A stretch of DNA of 64,000 nucleotides, from positions 4,118,109-4,182,108 of the forward strand of contig CAIIXF020000003.1 in NCBI GenBank assembly GCA_903813345.2, given 5' to 3'. Numbering within the stretch: the first letter of the stretch is position 1; every line of letters starts with the position of its first letter. The translations under genes and the position numbers were made by a program. The notes under the pieces were generated by a model, which was not told where the DNA came from, did no database searches, and was given only the letters and a program-made list of their open reading frames with translations. This stretch comes from Owenia fusiformis (Eukaryota; Annelida; Polychaeta; Sabellida; Oweniidae). Positions 13,192 to 26,580 of the stretch are shown here, piece by piece.

Positions 13192-13226
13192 CACTGCGCA
13201 GAAGGTCAAAGTTCACTGCGCAGTGT
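13192..13226 (+). promoter_or_regulatory. FOG promoter-proximal motifs: duplicated CACTGCGCAG and a DR1-like element
   Basis: CACTGCGCAG occurs twice, about 22 bp apart. Between the two lies AGGTCA-A-AGTTCA (13203-13215), which fits a DR1 nuclear-receptor site of the RXR/HNF4 type. The cluster is about 65-90 bp upstream of the FOG ATG, so it is in the 5' UTR or core promoter. Function is inferred from motif and position. Confidence 0.4.
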
Positions 13227-13279
13227 TATGTTTAGCAGAAAACTAAGAGGAAGAGACACAGAATTTACAACTATCCGTA

Positions 13280-13319
13280 ATGTCGCGGCGAAAGCAGTCT
13301 AATCCCAAGCCGATCAAAA
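13280..13319 (+). CDS. ZFPM (FOG): FOG/ZFPM homologue, coding exon 1 (NuRD-recruitment motif)
   Basis: ATG at 13280 encodes MSRRKQSNPKPIK and the first base of the next codon, then a consensus donor (GTAAGTAC) at 13320. The RRKQxxP N-terminus is the hallmark by which vertebrate FOG, SALL and BCL11 proteins bind the NuRD co-repressor (RBBP4/7). Joined to the exon at 37688, the phase fits exactly and gives MSRRKQSNPKPIKR followed by KSED, which closely matches the FOG pattern (MSRRKQSNPRQIKR). The exon is too short to be found as an open frame and was recognised by its motif. FOG proteins are multi-zinc-finger cofactors of GATA factors in the nucleus. Confidence 0.87.
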
Positions 13320-13488
13320 GTAAGTACTTGTCAACATTTGTATGGATACTCAGGGAACAAACTGGGCAAAGATTGGTTTTATTTTCTCTGTACTTGCTGA
13401 TATATTCTCAAATAGAAAGTTTAATTTTTTGAACATGTGGATTTTTTTCAACAGCTGATTTTGCAATTGTAGATGTCTAATTTTACTC

Positions 13489-14080
13489 ACTTCGAGAGCC
13501 ATGTTAGATTTTGAAACTTATGGCTCTCAAACGGAGAAGTGAACAGCTGATCAATAGTGACCTTTGAAATTGAATTAAGTCGATCCGCGGCTTACTTTTG
13601 GTCTCTAACTGTGTCTTACATCAGTATCATCAATCCGTGTAAGTATTGGAGTGCTGGAGTACTTCTTTTTCGATCAAGACTTGTAAATTGTTCATCGAGT
13701 TAAAGTTTTACAGACCTATTTCCAATATGGCGGTTTGCTAGGTGCGAGATACGCAACGAACGAAATGAATTTTGAGAATTAGTTAGGTTCGGACAACCTC
13801 CGGAGATTTACGAAAATGTCCGAGCAGAAACCGCCATATTGGAATTTGGCAGTAAAAGGATTCACTCGACTAACGAATTACAAGTCTTGATCGAAAAAGA
13901 AGTACTCCAGCGCTCCAATACTTACACGGATTGATGATACTGATGTAAGACACAGTTAGAGACCAAAAGTAAGCCGCGGATCGACTTAATTCGATTTCAA
14001 AGGTCACGATCATTGAGCTGTCCAAATGCTCCGTGGGAAAGCTATTATATCAAAATCCAAATAGCTTTCGCAGGAAGTAA
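13489..14080. mobile_element. Long foldback (palindromic) element, about 590 bp
   Basis: Two arms of about 280 bp are inverted copies. For example, AGTATTGGAGTGCTGGAGTA near 13642 pairs with the complement of the block around 13905-13925. AGTCGATCCGCGGCTTACTT near 13579 pairs with 13966-13990. TTCCAATATGGCGGTTT near 13720 pairs with AAACCGCCATATTGGAA near 13828. Outer arms continue more weakly. There is no coding capacity. It lies just inside the FOG intron, about 170 bp past exon 1. Confidence 0.85.
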
Positions 14081-15849
14081 GTCTAATTGTCTATAGAAAA
14101 TGTTCAAAGATGAATTATGTGAACCGTATGTAGGACCTCTGCATTTCTACTATATGTGTCATGCTCTTTTTGAGTCAATCTATGGACTGAGATGCCAGAG
14201 TAAGATTCTCAGGTCTCCAATGATAGTCATTTGCATCTTCCCTGGACTTCATTTCAAATTCACTTGTTCAACATTGTTTGAGCAAAGGAAAGTCATTATA
14301 TGGAAAACATCAATTTGTTTTGAAGTGTGAGGCAATGCATGGCACATATTATTAGTAGTTTGGATAGTTTCGGTGACAAGTTTGAAGGGTATTAGTATCA
14401 TCCCTAGTTTTAGAGAAATTCAATTGTTGATTATATAATCCGCAAATGACAAGTACAAACGCTCCAGTATACATCCAATCAAAACGCTGAATAAATTTTA
14501 TTAAAGGTAGTCAAAAATTGCTTACCAAAGGCAAACTCAAAGGAGTAAATAGAATATGGCTTCTTACCCTGAAATCCAGAAGCAAGAAGTTATTCCTTTA
14601 TACTCTGACTATGATAGATAATTTTGTGTTTTTGATGCTGATAAGAATATCATACTGACCCAAGGAATAACTCCCGTGACCGTTTTTAAACTAATAGGTT
14701 AGATATAGCTCTCTAAATGAAGAATTGAAATCATACTGTTAAAATGTATAATGGCTTCTCTGGTTTCTTAAGCGCATGGCATTTTAATGGTGTTTAGTTA
14801 CTAAGTATATTACCATGTACTGTTTTACCATTATAATATCTTGAATTGATACAAGTAATCGAGAGAAATAAATGGAGAAAATATATATTCTTAAAAGCTT
14901 AAAAATGATAGCAACTCCTTAAATGGGCAAAAAGGTGGATTTTATATAACAAAATTCTTGGAGAAAAAGCATGTGAATTCTGGCTTTTGCTCGATCATAT
15001 CCGGGCAACTTGAAAGACTGCCTCTAAACCCAATCAGAAGTTTCAATTTTGAGTGACATTTTGCACGTCTCGACCAATATATTTATGTATACGTTTATGA
15101 AGTATGGTACTTTATCTTGTCCTGTTGTATGATCAAAATGTCATTTCATGTAATCACTAAGGATTTACAATATCTTTTAAATCACAGAAAATCATTGGTT
15201 AAAATATACTTATAATAACTCCCTGAGTACAGAGTGAATATAAGGTGAATCAAAACAACTGCAAAAGGTTATAATTAAAGGTAGTTTAGGAATTGTCTTA
15301 AACGTATCCCTTTCTCCAAGCTAAATGATAGGACACATGATTAAAATTAAATTTAAATTTAGCTGCTGCTGTGATAGATAATAGATACATTATTACTAAT
15401 ATTCTTTCATGTTGACCAAGTTCTATAGAAAAGCAGTAATTCATTGTTATTAACTAGGTGATCCCTTGATCATAAAGTCAACTAATCAATGCTTGTTTAT
15501 CAGAGATTTTTAATGAAATAATCTGAATCTGAATTTTTGGGTGTTTTTAGAATAATTGAATTTGCCATCCACATGCTTGTTTACTTTATTTCATATTAAA
15601 CCTTCTTTTTTATCTAATATTGAAATTAGAAATTTGACTGGGTTGACATTTTTTGCAAGGGATAAAGCCAAGCCTTAATATCAATGTATCCTGGATTATC
15701 TACTAGCATATCTCTTATACTGGCTTTTAAACTTTTCATTATTCAAACTTTCATGGGGAATACATCCCTGAATTATATTCAGGTTTAAAACAGTAGGTTT
15801 TAATGAGTAGATCCATCTATGTAGGATTAAAGGCCTATGGAAACCTTTT

Positions 15850-17300
15850 GGTTAAAGTTCATGACCGTCATGTTTTAAAATTCAAAATAGAACAACAAAG
15901 AGTGATTTTAATTTAAAATCATTTACATAGCCTTAAAGTAGATTCTCCAAATTGCATAGAAATGCAATAATTTAAAAAACTTTAATCAAATTTTAGAGAG
16001 AAATTTGACGAAACAAGCAAGAGCAGACGCCATTTTAGATATGAGTAGTACACTCAGATGCAGCCCTGATAAAATGCTGATTTTCTGAGATAAATCTATT
16101 GCAGAAGATAACATTCCAGCTTGAACTGTTGCCATGGTTACTATCAACTCTATTTGATTATTGGCTGAGATAGCCATATGGATATTAGAGATAAGGAAAC
16201 TTTGCTTATAAATTCAGGCTCCACATAGATATCTATCTTCCTAGTCATATTCTCCTACATGATTCTTTTTTTATGAAAAAACATTTAAAATGTTAAATAC
16301 ATGTTTTATCTTAGTTTTGATTCAAACATGACATAAATATTGATGTTTGCAATTACTCGGATTTTATCAACCCTATAAATGCTTTTCAGTTATGAATTCA
16401 GTTTCAACTTGAAATATTTTAGTTTTTATTTTAATGACCAGGATTGATAGTCTAAAAGAGATAAAATTAAATACAGTAATTTGCTCATAAAAACTACAAT
16501 TTAATTCAAAGGTATCTAATTTTACTGAGTAAATTAACATAAATAGCGATCAATCAAAACCATATCAAATTATGATTAATTATTCTTTTTCCCAAAGCTA
16601 GTCTGAAACATCCAGATCTTAATCAAGGGGAAGTTTTTCATTTTTATTTTATGATTTTAAATGATAGTGCTAACCCTAACCCATCAAAAATCCAACTTCG
16701 GTTCATCTTATATTCATTGATTTGAGAATGCACATAAAGTAACAATACAAAAACACAACACAGCAACAATTGGGACAATTCTCAATTTCACAATTCAGAC
16801 CAAAATTGGTCAAAATATGCCCATTTTTCATGATTTTTCTCACATTCAGGTGGGTGCAAATGGATTTTCAGGTGGGTGTAAGTCTATCTTCAAAATCTCA
16901 AATGGGTGCTTCGCCCACTTGCTTTAATGCTAGGGAGATCACTGATTTACCCATCGCTTGTAAGATATTGAAAGAAGCCAATTTTTTTTCTAAATAAACG
17001 AAAAAAGCATTCATCCAATTTAGTGAGTGACCATATCTTTAGCTGTATCACTGTTGAAGTCTGAATCACTTGTTATAGAAATGATGTATTGCTGACTTAA
17101 GATCCACTGAATAATTACTCCCGATAAATTGTCGTCTGCTCATGTATTTTTCCCATTATTTCTCTCTAAAATTTGAATGAACTGTCTGATTTATTGGCAT
17201 TTCTACAGATTTAGAGTGTTCACTACATGTCTGTTTACTTTATTCCTTGCTAATACCACTCTTTCTATCTCTGTTTTGTATTTGAATATATGACCGTTAT
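15850..17300. repeat. TIR-repeat family, inverted pair A
   Basis: A minus-oriented copy at about 15855-16010 (GACCGTCATGTTTTAAAAT, ending in AAATTTTAGAGAGAAAT) faces a plus-oriented copy at about 17158-17300 (TTTCTCTCTAAAATTTGAAT, ending near TATGACCGTTATG). The two behave as terminal inverted repeats of about 150 bp. The sequence between them carries no coding capacity and includes the second repeat at 16770-16945. Confidence 0.6.
16770..16945 (+). repeat. Dispersed repeat with CAGGTGGGTG motifs (copy 1)
   Basis: This block (CAATTCAGACCAAAATTGGT, CAGGTGGGTGCAAATGGATT, ending GGGAGATCACTG) recurs in inverted orientation at 22263-22460, and a weaker relative lies at 22100-22205. It is a dispersed element fragment; the short open frames through it are not genes. 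Confidence 0.65.
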
Positions 17301-18669
17301 GAATTCATCTGAGGGCTATATCAAAAATAGCGTGAGCAAACGCTTATCTCTAAGAAACATTCTCCAATACAGTCAAGCCCATCTTAAGTTTTTCGTTGAT
17401 AAAATGATAAAATCGCGCATTTTTACATTTGTTTTATGTCCATGTCTTTCTGCGTCTGATTATGCTACTCTGGATGATAGATTACGTGTTTGTAACACAT
17501 TAGACTTGATTGAGGAGCTGATCTTGTGGATAAAGAGCAGTGATAACTCCTTCAAGTTTTATCTTCTTTAGACTTGGTGTAATTAGAACATTCAGTTGAT
17601 CTCAAGTCTTCAGATAATCAGACTACTTTAAAAGGGAAGTTCCATTTTTTGCTAGTTTTGCTTCTAGACTCTGCTCCCCCCCCCATCTTATCGAACAAGA
17701 GCGAGGCATGGGATTGTTACTAGGCTACATTTTTGCTTTTTTTTCATTTTTGCCTCACATGGACAAGATTATATGCAGAACTAATGTCAAGAATCAAATT
17801 TTTGATATGTATGGTTTATGGGGATTTGAAGTTTTAAAGGGGATTTTCCATTTCGACTTTAATATTACATGGGCAAAATCATATACAGAAGTAGATGATC
17901 GTTGGCTTTTTGATGTATATGGTTTATGAGGATTTGAGGTTTAAAAAGGGATATTTTATTTCTACCTCAATACTACACTGGCAATATCACATATATAGAA
18001 TTTGGGTTAATTGTTGGCTTTTTTGATGTTTATAGTTTATGGGGATTTGAACATATCTCTTGGCTTAGACATTTTAGGCTAGGCTCTCTATTCAAAATTT
18101 ATCTCTTTTCCATATCATTACATACATTGTTGATAAACCACTTGAAATTTTTTCAGTTTTTTGCAAGATAAGTTTTTTGGTAACTGGCTGAAATAAACCA
18201 GATACAGATTTAGGTTCTAGACAATAGGATGTCCTTATGTTTATCTCTCCACTTATCTATGCTTAAAAGAGGCATTCGTGGGGTCATTTTGTACAATTAA
18301 GAATCAGTTAGTTTTATTAGCATTAAATCTTTGAATATTTTTTTAATAGAAATTATTATAAATGATTGATTGATTTTGGGTCATTTTGACAAATCAAAAA
18401 TAAGAGCTAGAAAGTAGAATTTCACTCATTTTAGCATGGAATGTTGAAACGCAAGTGAAATAGCATTTGTTTTGTTAATAAGTTTCAGAATAAAATATAT
18501 GTCAAAAACACAAAAAACATCACACTTAATGAGTTTGTGATGTTTTAAGTAAAGATAGGAATTTTCTGATAAGGTGGATTGTTTCACAAATACCAAGGGC
18601 TCCTTTGGTGATTTTTGATCTTTTTTACATTGGGGCCCCTTTATATTATTAACAAATCAATCCTTATTT

Positions 18670-19260
18670 CTCTCTATTTCTCTCTAAAATTTGAATGAAG
18701 CCGTTCATGTTTCTGCATTTCCATACAATTTAGAGTATTTACTTTAATTCTATGTATTTCATTGCATTATAGTTTGTTTATTTTCAGTAGTATTTTGAAT
18801 TTTAAAAAGTGACCGTCTGATATTTTTGAAACGGAGAATCCTGGATGAGTATGATAGCAGATGATAAATGATGCATTTAACCTAAGAGTTTTACAGACAA
18901 CTCTAAGGTGGAACAAGATAAAAAAGATATCAGCACCTGATTTGAAATTATTGAAGCCCTATCAATATAACCAACCATTTAACTTAAAAAAGAACCACCC
19001 AAGCGTGTCATTCAATGGAAATCTGTTAAGGGTTTATGGCAAGTTTGCTTATTAGAGCGTATTGTGATTGGTACCATGATAAGATATGATATCTCTGAAA
19101 GTAAAATCCAAACATTGCTTACATAATCTTCCAAAACTTCTCAAAAAAACATCTCACATTTCTTTTATTTTCTATTAAAATCTGAATCATCTGTACCAAT
19201 TTCTTGCATTTCCATACAATTTAGATTATAAACTCTATTTCATTTTTGTTTATTTCTCAT
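18670..19260 (+). repeat. TIR-repeat family, two plus-oriented solo copies
   Basis: Copies at about 18670-18830 (TTTCTCTCTAAAATTTGAAT ... AAAAAGTGACCGTC) and about 19160-19260 (more decayed, sharing GCATTTCCATACAATTTAGA) belong to the same family as the pairs at 15.9/17.2 kb and 38.3/38.8 kb. Confidence 0.6.
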
Positions 19261-19739
19261 AATTTCCTCACAATTTCTCAAAAATGTAAAAAGAAAAACA
19301 TACCTATTTTGAATTTCTAAAAGAGTTCTACATCTTTCTTCAGTACTCTTTTAACAGATATACTCCATGTTCACAATTGCCTCCTTTGGTTTTGACTGTT
19401 CTTGGCTGATTACTTTCATATCTATCAAAAAGTTATTTTTGAAAACAATTTTAAGTAGGTCTTTCAAAAAGAAATATTGGCAAGCTATGTTATCCACGCT
19501 TTGATCAATGAATGATGAAACATGAAAAATATAATACAAAAGTTGTTCTTATTATTTATAAGTGGCTTTTTATCAGCACATCTTTAACTTTTTGTTTCAG
19601 AGACTTTTTGTGTTACAGTCTTAAATCACCTCATTCGTTAGGTATTCCCTATTGAAACCATTCTAAAAATGACCACAAAGGCAAGTCAGCGTTGGATGGC
19701 CGATATGATCTCAATTTTAATGTATCAGCAGCTGAACTT

Positions 19740-20480
19740 ATTAATTTGTATTATATATAACTTTTATTGACATCTTGTATCATAACATGATTACATTAGT
19801 CATAACTATGAAAAAACTAAATATCTAAACTACAAATACTAACTAAGGCAAAAGTACAAAAATATATACGAGATATACAAAAACCCAAAATAAAGGTAGT
19901 ATACATCATGATGAAAGGACAAGGTTACAAGGTTACATTTAAAGTGTGGTGCACATACCCTGCATTCTGACTACAAGTTCTTAAATGAATGATAAATGAA
20001 TTTTCCAAAGTGTCTTTGTAATGTTAAGTTTTTACTTGAAATGAGATTGACAAATAAATTTTCACTATAGAGGTCAAAGTTACTTAGAATTTCACGAGCC
20101 TTAGTGTACAATAATTGTCTATGCTCATCATTCTTTGTACAAGTTAAAAGGAAATGACATTCATCCTCTATATGTTTACAGGTATTGCATAATCTTTCCT
20201 CTCTAGGTTTTGGTTTTGGCTTTGCATGTCTTCCAGTCTCAATCGCCAATCGATGAGAACTCATTCGAAATCTACTTATCGCCAATCTATACTTTTTATT
20301 ATCTAATTTCAAATATAATTCAATTCTAAAATCTTTTTTGAACAATTTATACGTTCTCAGTATAGGATAAATGTTCAAATCATTTTTCCATTTTTCTACA
20401 AATAATACCTTCAACTTCTTTTCTACCATGCTCACTAGATTGTCAGTATTCAGATTTTGGTCATTCCAATAATCCAATAA
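19740..20480 (-). pseudogene. 3' fragment of a non-LTR retrotransposon (LINE)
   Basis: The minus-strand frame 19971-20477 encodes 168 residues resembling the extreme C-terminus of a LINE ORF2. It has a region with LRTYKLFKKDF, SRFRMSSHRLAIETGRH and a CNTCKHIEDECHFLLTC zinc-knuckle-like motif, as seen after the reverse-transcriptase domain of several animal LINEs. The reverse transcriptase and endonuclease are absent: the element is 5' truncated, as usual for LINE insertions. The 3' UTR-like tail continues to about 19740. The short frame being intact suggests a fairly recent insertion in the FOG intron. Confidence 0.72.
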
Positions 20481-22099
20481 ATCACATTTTCTGAGTATAT
20501 CATATTATACACCATCCTTCGCCAATATACCCCTACGAAGTTCTCACATGATTTAAAAACAATCAAATAAGAAAAAAAATATAACCAAAATTAGGGCAGT
20601 TGTTTTCAGGACGTCACATGTCATCTCAATTTTGAATTTATCAACAGCCTAACTATAAGCAATTTACCCCCCCCCCCACACACACCCTAAAAGTCCTCAC
20701 ATTTTGAAGCCATAAAAAAAGTAGACAATACAAAAAATCAGGCCAGTCTTATTCAGGGTGGCCCGTTGATGTGCATCATTATTCAAAGTTATCTTTTGTT
20801 ATTGTTCTTGGGAAATAGTCATTAATCCTAAAGAGATAAGCCTTTCAGAGATAAGGTCCTTTGTTAGCAGTCCAAGGATTATAAATCTAGATTTTTTTGC
20901 CTCCCTATCAACTTTCTGAACTCTCTCATATCCCTATTTTTTATTCATTTGCATATTTAATGCTTTACATTTAAATTAATAATCTTCATATATTCAGTTG
21001 TGATACAATAGTGAATTTTCTGGTTTCAGTGGGACAGAATGATATTTGATATGCATGTAATCAGTATCCATACCTTTTAGGTAAATAACACAAGTGGATA
21101 TCCTATATCTCCCTGAGTAAAATATATCTGGTCAAATGCTTGTTAGCAACTATGCTATGATTTGTAATCAGCTTAAATAAGGGGTTTTACTGTTAACAAA
21201 AACAAATGTAGATAAAACAGTACCATAATTGGAGAAAAGGTGCTTTAAACGTATTGTCTCAAGTTTATTTGCCATTGCACTTGAAACCTGCATAGTGCAT
21301 ACACGCATATATCATTGAATTCAGAATATAGTAATTTCTATATTCTGTGTTTATAAACACCTCTCTGAAGATATTGAAATATGAGCACCTTTTGCCCCCC
21401 CCCCCACCCTGTGGTTCCATGTAAGAATATTTCAGATGTATCCATTCAAATATTGACTACCTGAAAATATTCACAAAATCGTCAATGTGACTGCATACGT
21501 GTGGTACATTGTATGTCATTCTATCTTGAAATCTGAAGTTTCTTATAGGTCAACAATATGCACAACCATTCATGATGATATCAATAGATATGTTCAAAAC
21601 AATATGTTTAGTTTTTGATGTTTTTATCAAATCCGCCATGAGCTAGATTTTGAGTGCTTTTTTATGTTATCTCTGATAAAAGCAACTCAAAGATATCAAG
21701 CCCCGCCATTTTGATATTTATCTACCATAGCCACCAGTTTATCTTAAATATTTATCAGATGTCTGCTTTTTGATAATTTCGTGATGCATTATTACTAAAA
21801 ATACTGATAACAATTGATAAGAATTTTTTCTATATGCTGTTTTTGAAGTATGAGTGTTTATTAGGACTAAAGAACTATTGTATTGGGACTGATAGGCTCA
21901 AACAGGGGTACCTGTTTATTTTGAGCCCTAAAATCTAAATAAACTTGGGTCAAATTTTCTAATTTTTGATTTGATGGATTTGTATCTACCATTTTATTCT
22001 TCCTCATTTACTACGATAAAGTTCATAGTTTTTGTAATAGTAATTGATCTTAATGTTTTACAGGGTTTCAGTTGCATTAACTCCATGTTATAACCACTT

Positions 22100-22460
22100 A
22101 AAGATGGTTCTCTTGCATGCAAGTGGTCATTGCACCCTCTTGAGGTTTTAGAAATGGGTTGCAACCCACTGAAGATCCATTTGCACCCATTTGAAAATTT
22201 TAAAATCATAACAAGTTATCTTAATTTGTCCAGCTTTGTCATAATTATATTTTGCTTTATATTATAATGAAAGCAGTGATCTCCCCAGCATGAAAGCAAG
22301 TGGGCACAGCACCCACCTGAGATTTTGAAAATAGGGTTGCACCCACCTGAAAATCCATTTGCCCCACTTGAAAATGAGACAGATTGGCATATTTTGACCA
22401 ATTTTGGTCTGAATTGTGAAAATGAGAATTTTGCACCTGTGGAGAAAAAATCCTAGGGAG
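22100..22460 (-). repeat. Dispersed repeat with CAGGTGGGTG motifs (copies 2 and 3)
   Basis: 22263-22460 is an inverted copy of 16770-16945, and 22100-22205 is a more diverged copy next to it. Both share the GCAAGTGG...GCACCCA...CCATTTGC spacing. They give rise to open frames on the minus strand that are not genes. Confidence 0.6.
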
Positions 22461-24418
22461 ATCACTGGAAAGTCCTTTTTTCGAGCAAGGAATAAAGTAG
22501 TAATACACATTATGTGATATCAATTCTCTAAATTGCATTGAATTAACAAATAAGTTAAATAGCAAGCATATAACAAACACAGATTTACAATTTCATATCT
22601 CATTATCAGAAATATTGACTGATTTAATGAACTGAATTAAATTTTGATTTGATTTTGATAAGAAATTGTCATCTGCTGTAATGTACGCCATTCCATTCAT
22701 TTTTTTCTAAAATATGAATGAATTACTTAATTTTTCTTCCCTTTCTAAGAAATTTGTAATAACATCTACATGTATATATCCAATATTCCTTGCAATTTCC
22801 ACTATTTCATGATCTAATTTGCATTTTATATCATGGAACCATTTTTTAGCCCCAGTTAATGTCATGTTGTATTTTGATGTAATTTTGATTATGGCTGTCA
22901 TTCCATCTGTCTACCCTCCCCCCTCATAAAAAATAATTCTTTTACAACAAATGTTTTTTAATTATTTATACTCATTATCAAAACAATCTTAAAAACATGG
23001 CTTCCAGACTTTATATTTTTTACAAAGAAAGTTACACATACAAAAATGCAAAAATGAGAAAATAAACCCCATGTTTTTGAAATATGATAATTTTTTTGAG
23101 ATCTTATGGAAGATAAGTGCCATCATCTGTTTTCAGTATTGAGATATTATCAAATGTCATCCATAATCTCAAAATCTTGTGTCATTTGCTGTATAGTTGT
23201 GTCAATTAACTTATTTTAACATATGTTGAAATTAAAATATCTAAAAAAATGTTTAAGTCAAAATATGTAAAACAACAAATTCATGATTCTATCGAACGCT
23301 GGACCAGGTTTAATCAAATTAAAATACAGATTGATATTTTTCATATATATCCATTCTGATTGCACATCTCCTTAAAGGCCCTGTGTAAAACTATAATATA
23401 AGCCAAAAATTTATATGGGGCCTTTAAATATAACAAGAGGGGATTAATATTTTCCATCAAAATTGTCTTGCTATTGAAATGTTATGAATCTTTTTTATCC
23501 CAGATGTACATGAGCAAAAAACATTGACAAAGAACAAGTAGAGTCAGAAACCCGCAACAAATTAATTTCCCAGAAAATCATATTCTTATAATTCCATTAT
23601 AAGCCAATCACATTTTTTTCAATCTTGACGTTAACATATTGGTAAACATATCTTCAGCCCCATTGGGGCTAACAGTGTAGTCTCTAGTCTTTGATTCACA
23701 CCTATTTTTCATCATTTGGTGAGTGTTTAAGAAAGAGGAGTCTTTATCTTAAGATCCCAGAGTGAGATTGTCAAGCCTGGTACAATATTCTGTCATAAAT
23801 AACTGTCAGTGATAGAGGAAATCTTTAGGATGTTTTATACTCACAGAGCATGGACATAAGACTATTATTTGAGATTGATTTTTGGGCTAAACACTTTGAA
23901 AAAACACTTGGTAACGGCATAAGCAAAATTGATCCTTTGTTTGAAGACTGATTTGAATTTTATATCGAAAAATTATGTAAATATTAAAATAAGATTTCCT
24001 ATTAAAAAATAGCCACTAACATTAAGATATGTGGACTGGCACTGAATGGAATAAGAACAACAGGTTTTGGAACTTCCTACGGTATATAATTCAGAACTTT
24101 CAAAAAATTTCAGAAAAACTATAGCCAATGAGCTCAGGATTGATTGTAATTTATTCTTTAATTTTTGACTCTCAAGACGGCTAATAAGCGGGTGTTCTTA
24201 GTGCATAGGCATTAGAAAAGATAAGTATTTCTAAAAACAACATGAGCTTTATCACCTGGGGAAATCAAAAACATTTTTTCAAAAATTATCTCTAAGTATA
24301 ATGTCAGTTCATATAGGAGTGCCTGAAAATGGTCGCAAAGGTACTGCACCTGCACCTGCAAAGTTTTTGTTTTTTCTGAAGCTTCAGAAATTATTTTCAA
24401 AATCTACAAATTATTTAC

Positions 24419-24990
24419 TTGTATTCCCTCCCCATCCACCTACATTCCCTCCCACATCCTCTTGTATCCCTTCCATCCCCATCTTTTTATTCCCCTATAT
24501 CCCATCCACATCCCCTTATAGCCCCTCCCCATCTCCTTATATCCCATCCCCCATTATTTTTATATCCCCTTTCCCCCATCCTCGTCTTACAACCATTCAG
24601 ACTCTTGTATCACCTCTCAATATTCTTGTATTCCCACCCCATCTTCTTGTATCCCCTTCCCATACTTTCATATTCCCTTCCCATCGCCTAATCCTGCTGT
24701 ATCCCCTCCCCCATCTTCTTGTATCCCCATCCCATACTTTCATATTCCCTTCCCATCGCCCATCCTCTTGTATCCCCTCCCCCATCTTCTTGTATCCCCA
24801 TCCCATACTTTCATATTCCCTTCCCATCGCCCATCCTCTTGTATCCCCTCCCCCATCTTCTTGTATCCCCATCCCATACTTTCATATTCCCTTCCCATCG
24901 CCCTTCCTCTTGTATCTCCACTCCCATTATTTTGTATCCCCTCCCTATACTTTAATATCCCCTTCCTGCTTTGTATCCCCATCCTCTTTA
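24419..24990 (+). repeat. C/T-rich minisatellite with about 68-bp unit
   Basis: The plus strand is almost purely pyrimidine with a few A and G. A unit containing CTTGTATCCCCATCCCATAC and TTTCATATTCCCTTCCCATC is repeated tandemly about 3.5 times at 24640-24910, with more diverged copies on either side. All six frames are open over long stretches because of the composition; none is a gene. Confidence 0.85.
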
Positions 24991-25169
24991 AAATCTGGAA
25001 AGTCTTCTTAGCAACCTATAAGATCAAGATGAGTGGCACATCCATCATCTAAGCATAAAAACTTATCTCATTATTACAAACATCCTTAGCAGATTCCCAC
25101 CAGGACCTTGCATCAGATAAGACTAAGTCATTATTCAAAGATGCAATCTCATTGTCACTGCATCCCCTC

Positions 25170-26580
25170 GAAACGGTCATGTTTTGAAACGAGGATTTCA
25201 GCTGAAAAGAGTGGAATTAGCAAGAAATGAAATAGATGGGTATATAGTGGAAACTCTAAATTGTATAGAAATGCGAGAAAATTTGACTGTTCATCCAAAT
25301 TTTAGAGAGGAATAGAGTGAAAAAGGCATGACTTATGGATGTTATACTAAAATGCTGAGTTGTTCTGACTTATGAAAATTATTTTCCGTTCATGTTTATT
25401 TCACATCATTTCTCTAATAAGAATATTTTTGGGTAATCAGCGTTTTAGTGCATATGATAATTAAAAGGTTTATTTCATGCTTGTCATATATATTCCTTGT
25501 CAATTCCTCATGATAAGTTTTATTGTATAATTTAAATCATGCCCATCGTAATGTTATAAATCAGTCAAACTTTTACATGTCACTAACACGGAAATTAATG
25601 AAGATATTCTGCGAACCATTTTCATTCCCGAGAGGGTCCCATTTAATGGAAGTAATGATTCGGAAATGTTTTGTTCGCCAAATTGTGGACGGTTTTGTCT
25701 GATTATTGGTTCGTGAGTCGTCCCAGTCGTAAAGAGATAATTAATTATGGTAGAATTGAGATATAATAGAATTTAATGGGAAAAATATAAACTGGAGTTT
25801 TAAGTAGAGATTGAGATGTAAAGGAGCTTTAAAAGTTTTTGAGGCACTCAGATTACATGGGAAAAATCTAGTTATAGTTATTTTTTGTATTTTATTTAAA
25901 ACTTGACAAAAGCATCATTTAAAATCATATTTAAGCTAAGTTTTTACTCTGATTAGCAAATAGACCGCCATAAAATCAGTTTTGCTTTAGGATATGAAAA
26001 TATGGTATACACCGTTCTAACCCTTCAATTTAGGGGCAGAAGAGAGTGTGCGGGAGAATGTCAAGTTGGCTCTGGACTTTAATAAAGTTATTCATCATCA
26101 TGAATATAAAACTTGTACTTTTGAAACTCCATGTTCTATATTTACTCCCAAATAAAATCTAAAGTTTATTCTTTTAATTATTAAGAAGTGAAGGGAAATA
26201 CAATCCAATAAATATGATATGATAAATATAACACATATAAAATAAACAAACTAACTGCAAACTAGTATATTTTTAGATTTGAAAGAGTAATTGGTTAGAA
26301 ATGAATGTAATTTTATGAACTTTTTCACTGGTATATCTGACCTTATATATCTTGTACCCAAGACCTGATAAAGAAATCTCAACCTGAAAGTCAGATAACT
26401 GATCCTCAAAAGCCGTCTGCTCATGCTTATTTCAACCAATTTCTCTGAAAAATTTGAATAAACTACCAGATTTTCTTGCATTTTTGTATAATTTAGAGTA
26501 TCCCCTACATGCCTGTTCACTTTATTTTTTCTTTATTCTCCTCATTTTTGCTTTATTTTGCAGTTTAAATCTTCATTCCT
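25170..26580. repeat. TIR-repeat family, inverted pair B
   Basis: A minus-oriented copy at about 25177-25320 (CGGTCATGTTTTGAAACGA ... AAATTTTAGAGAGGAATAG) faces a plus-oriented copy at about 26435-26580. The middle holds no gene. Confidence 0.55.

Noticed and set aside
24301-25052. Long proline/serine-rich open frames on both strands
   Set aside because: Produced by the C/T-rich minisatellite composition; all frames are open.
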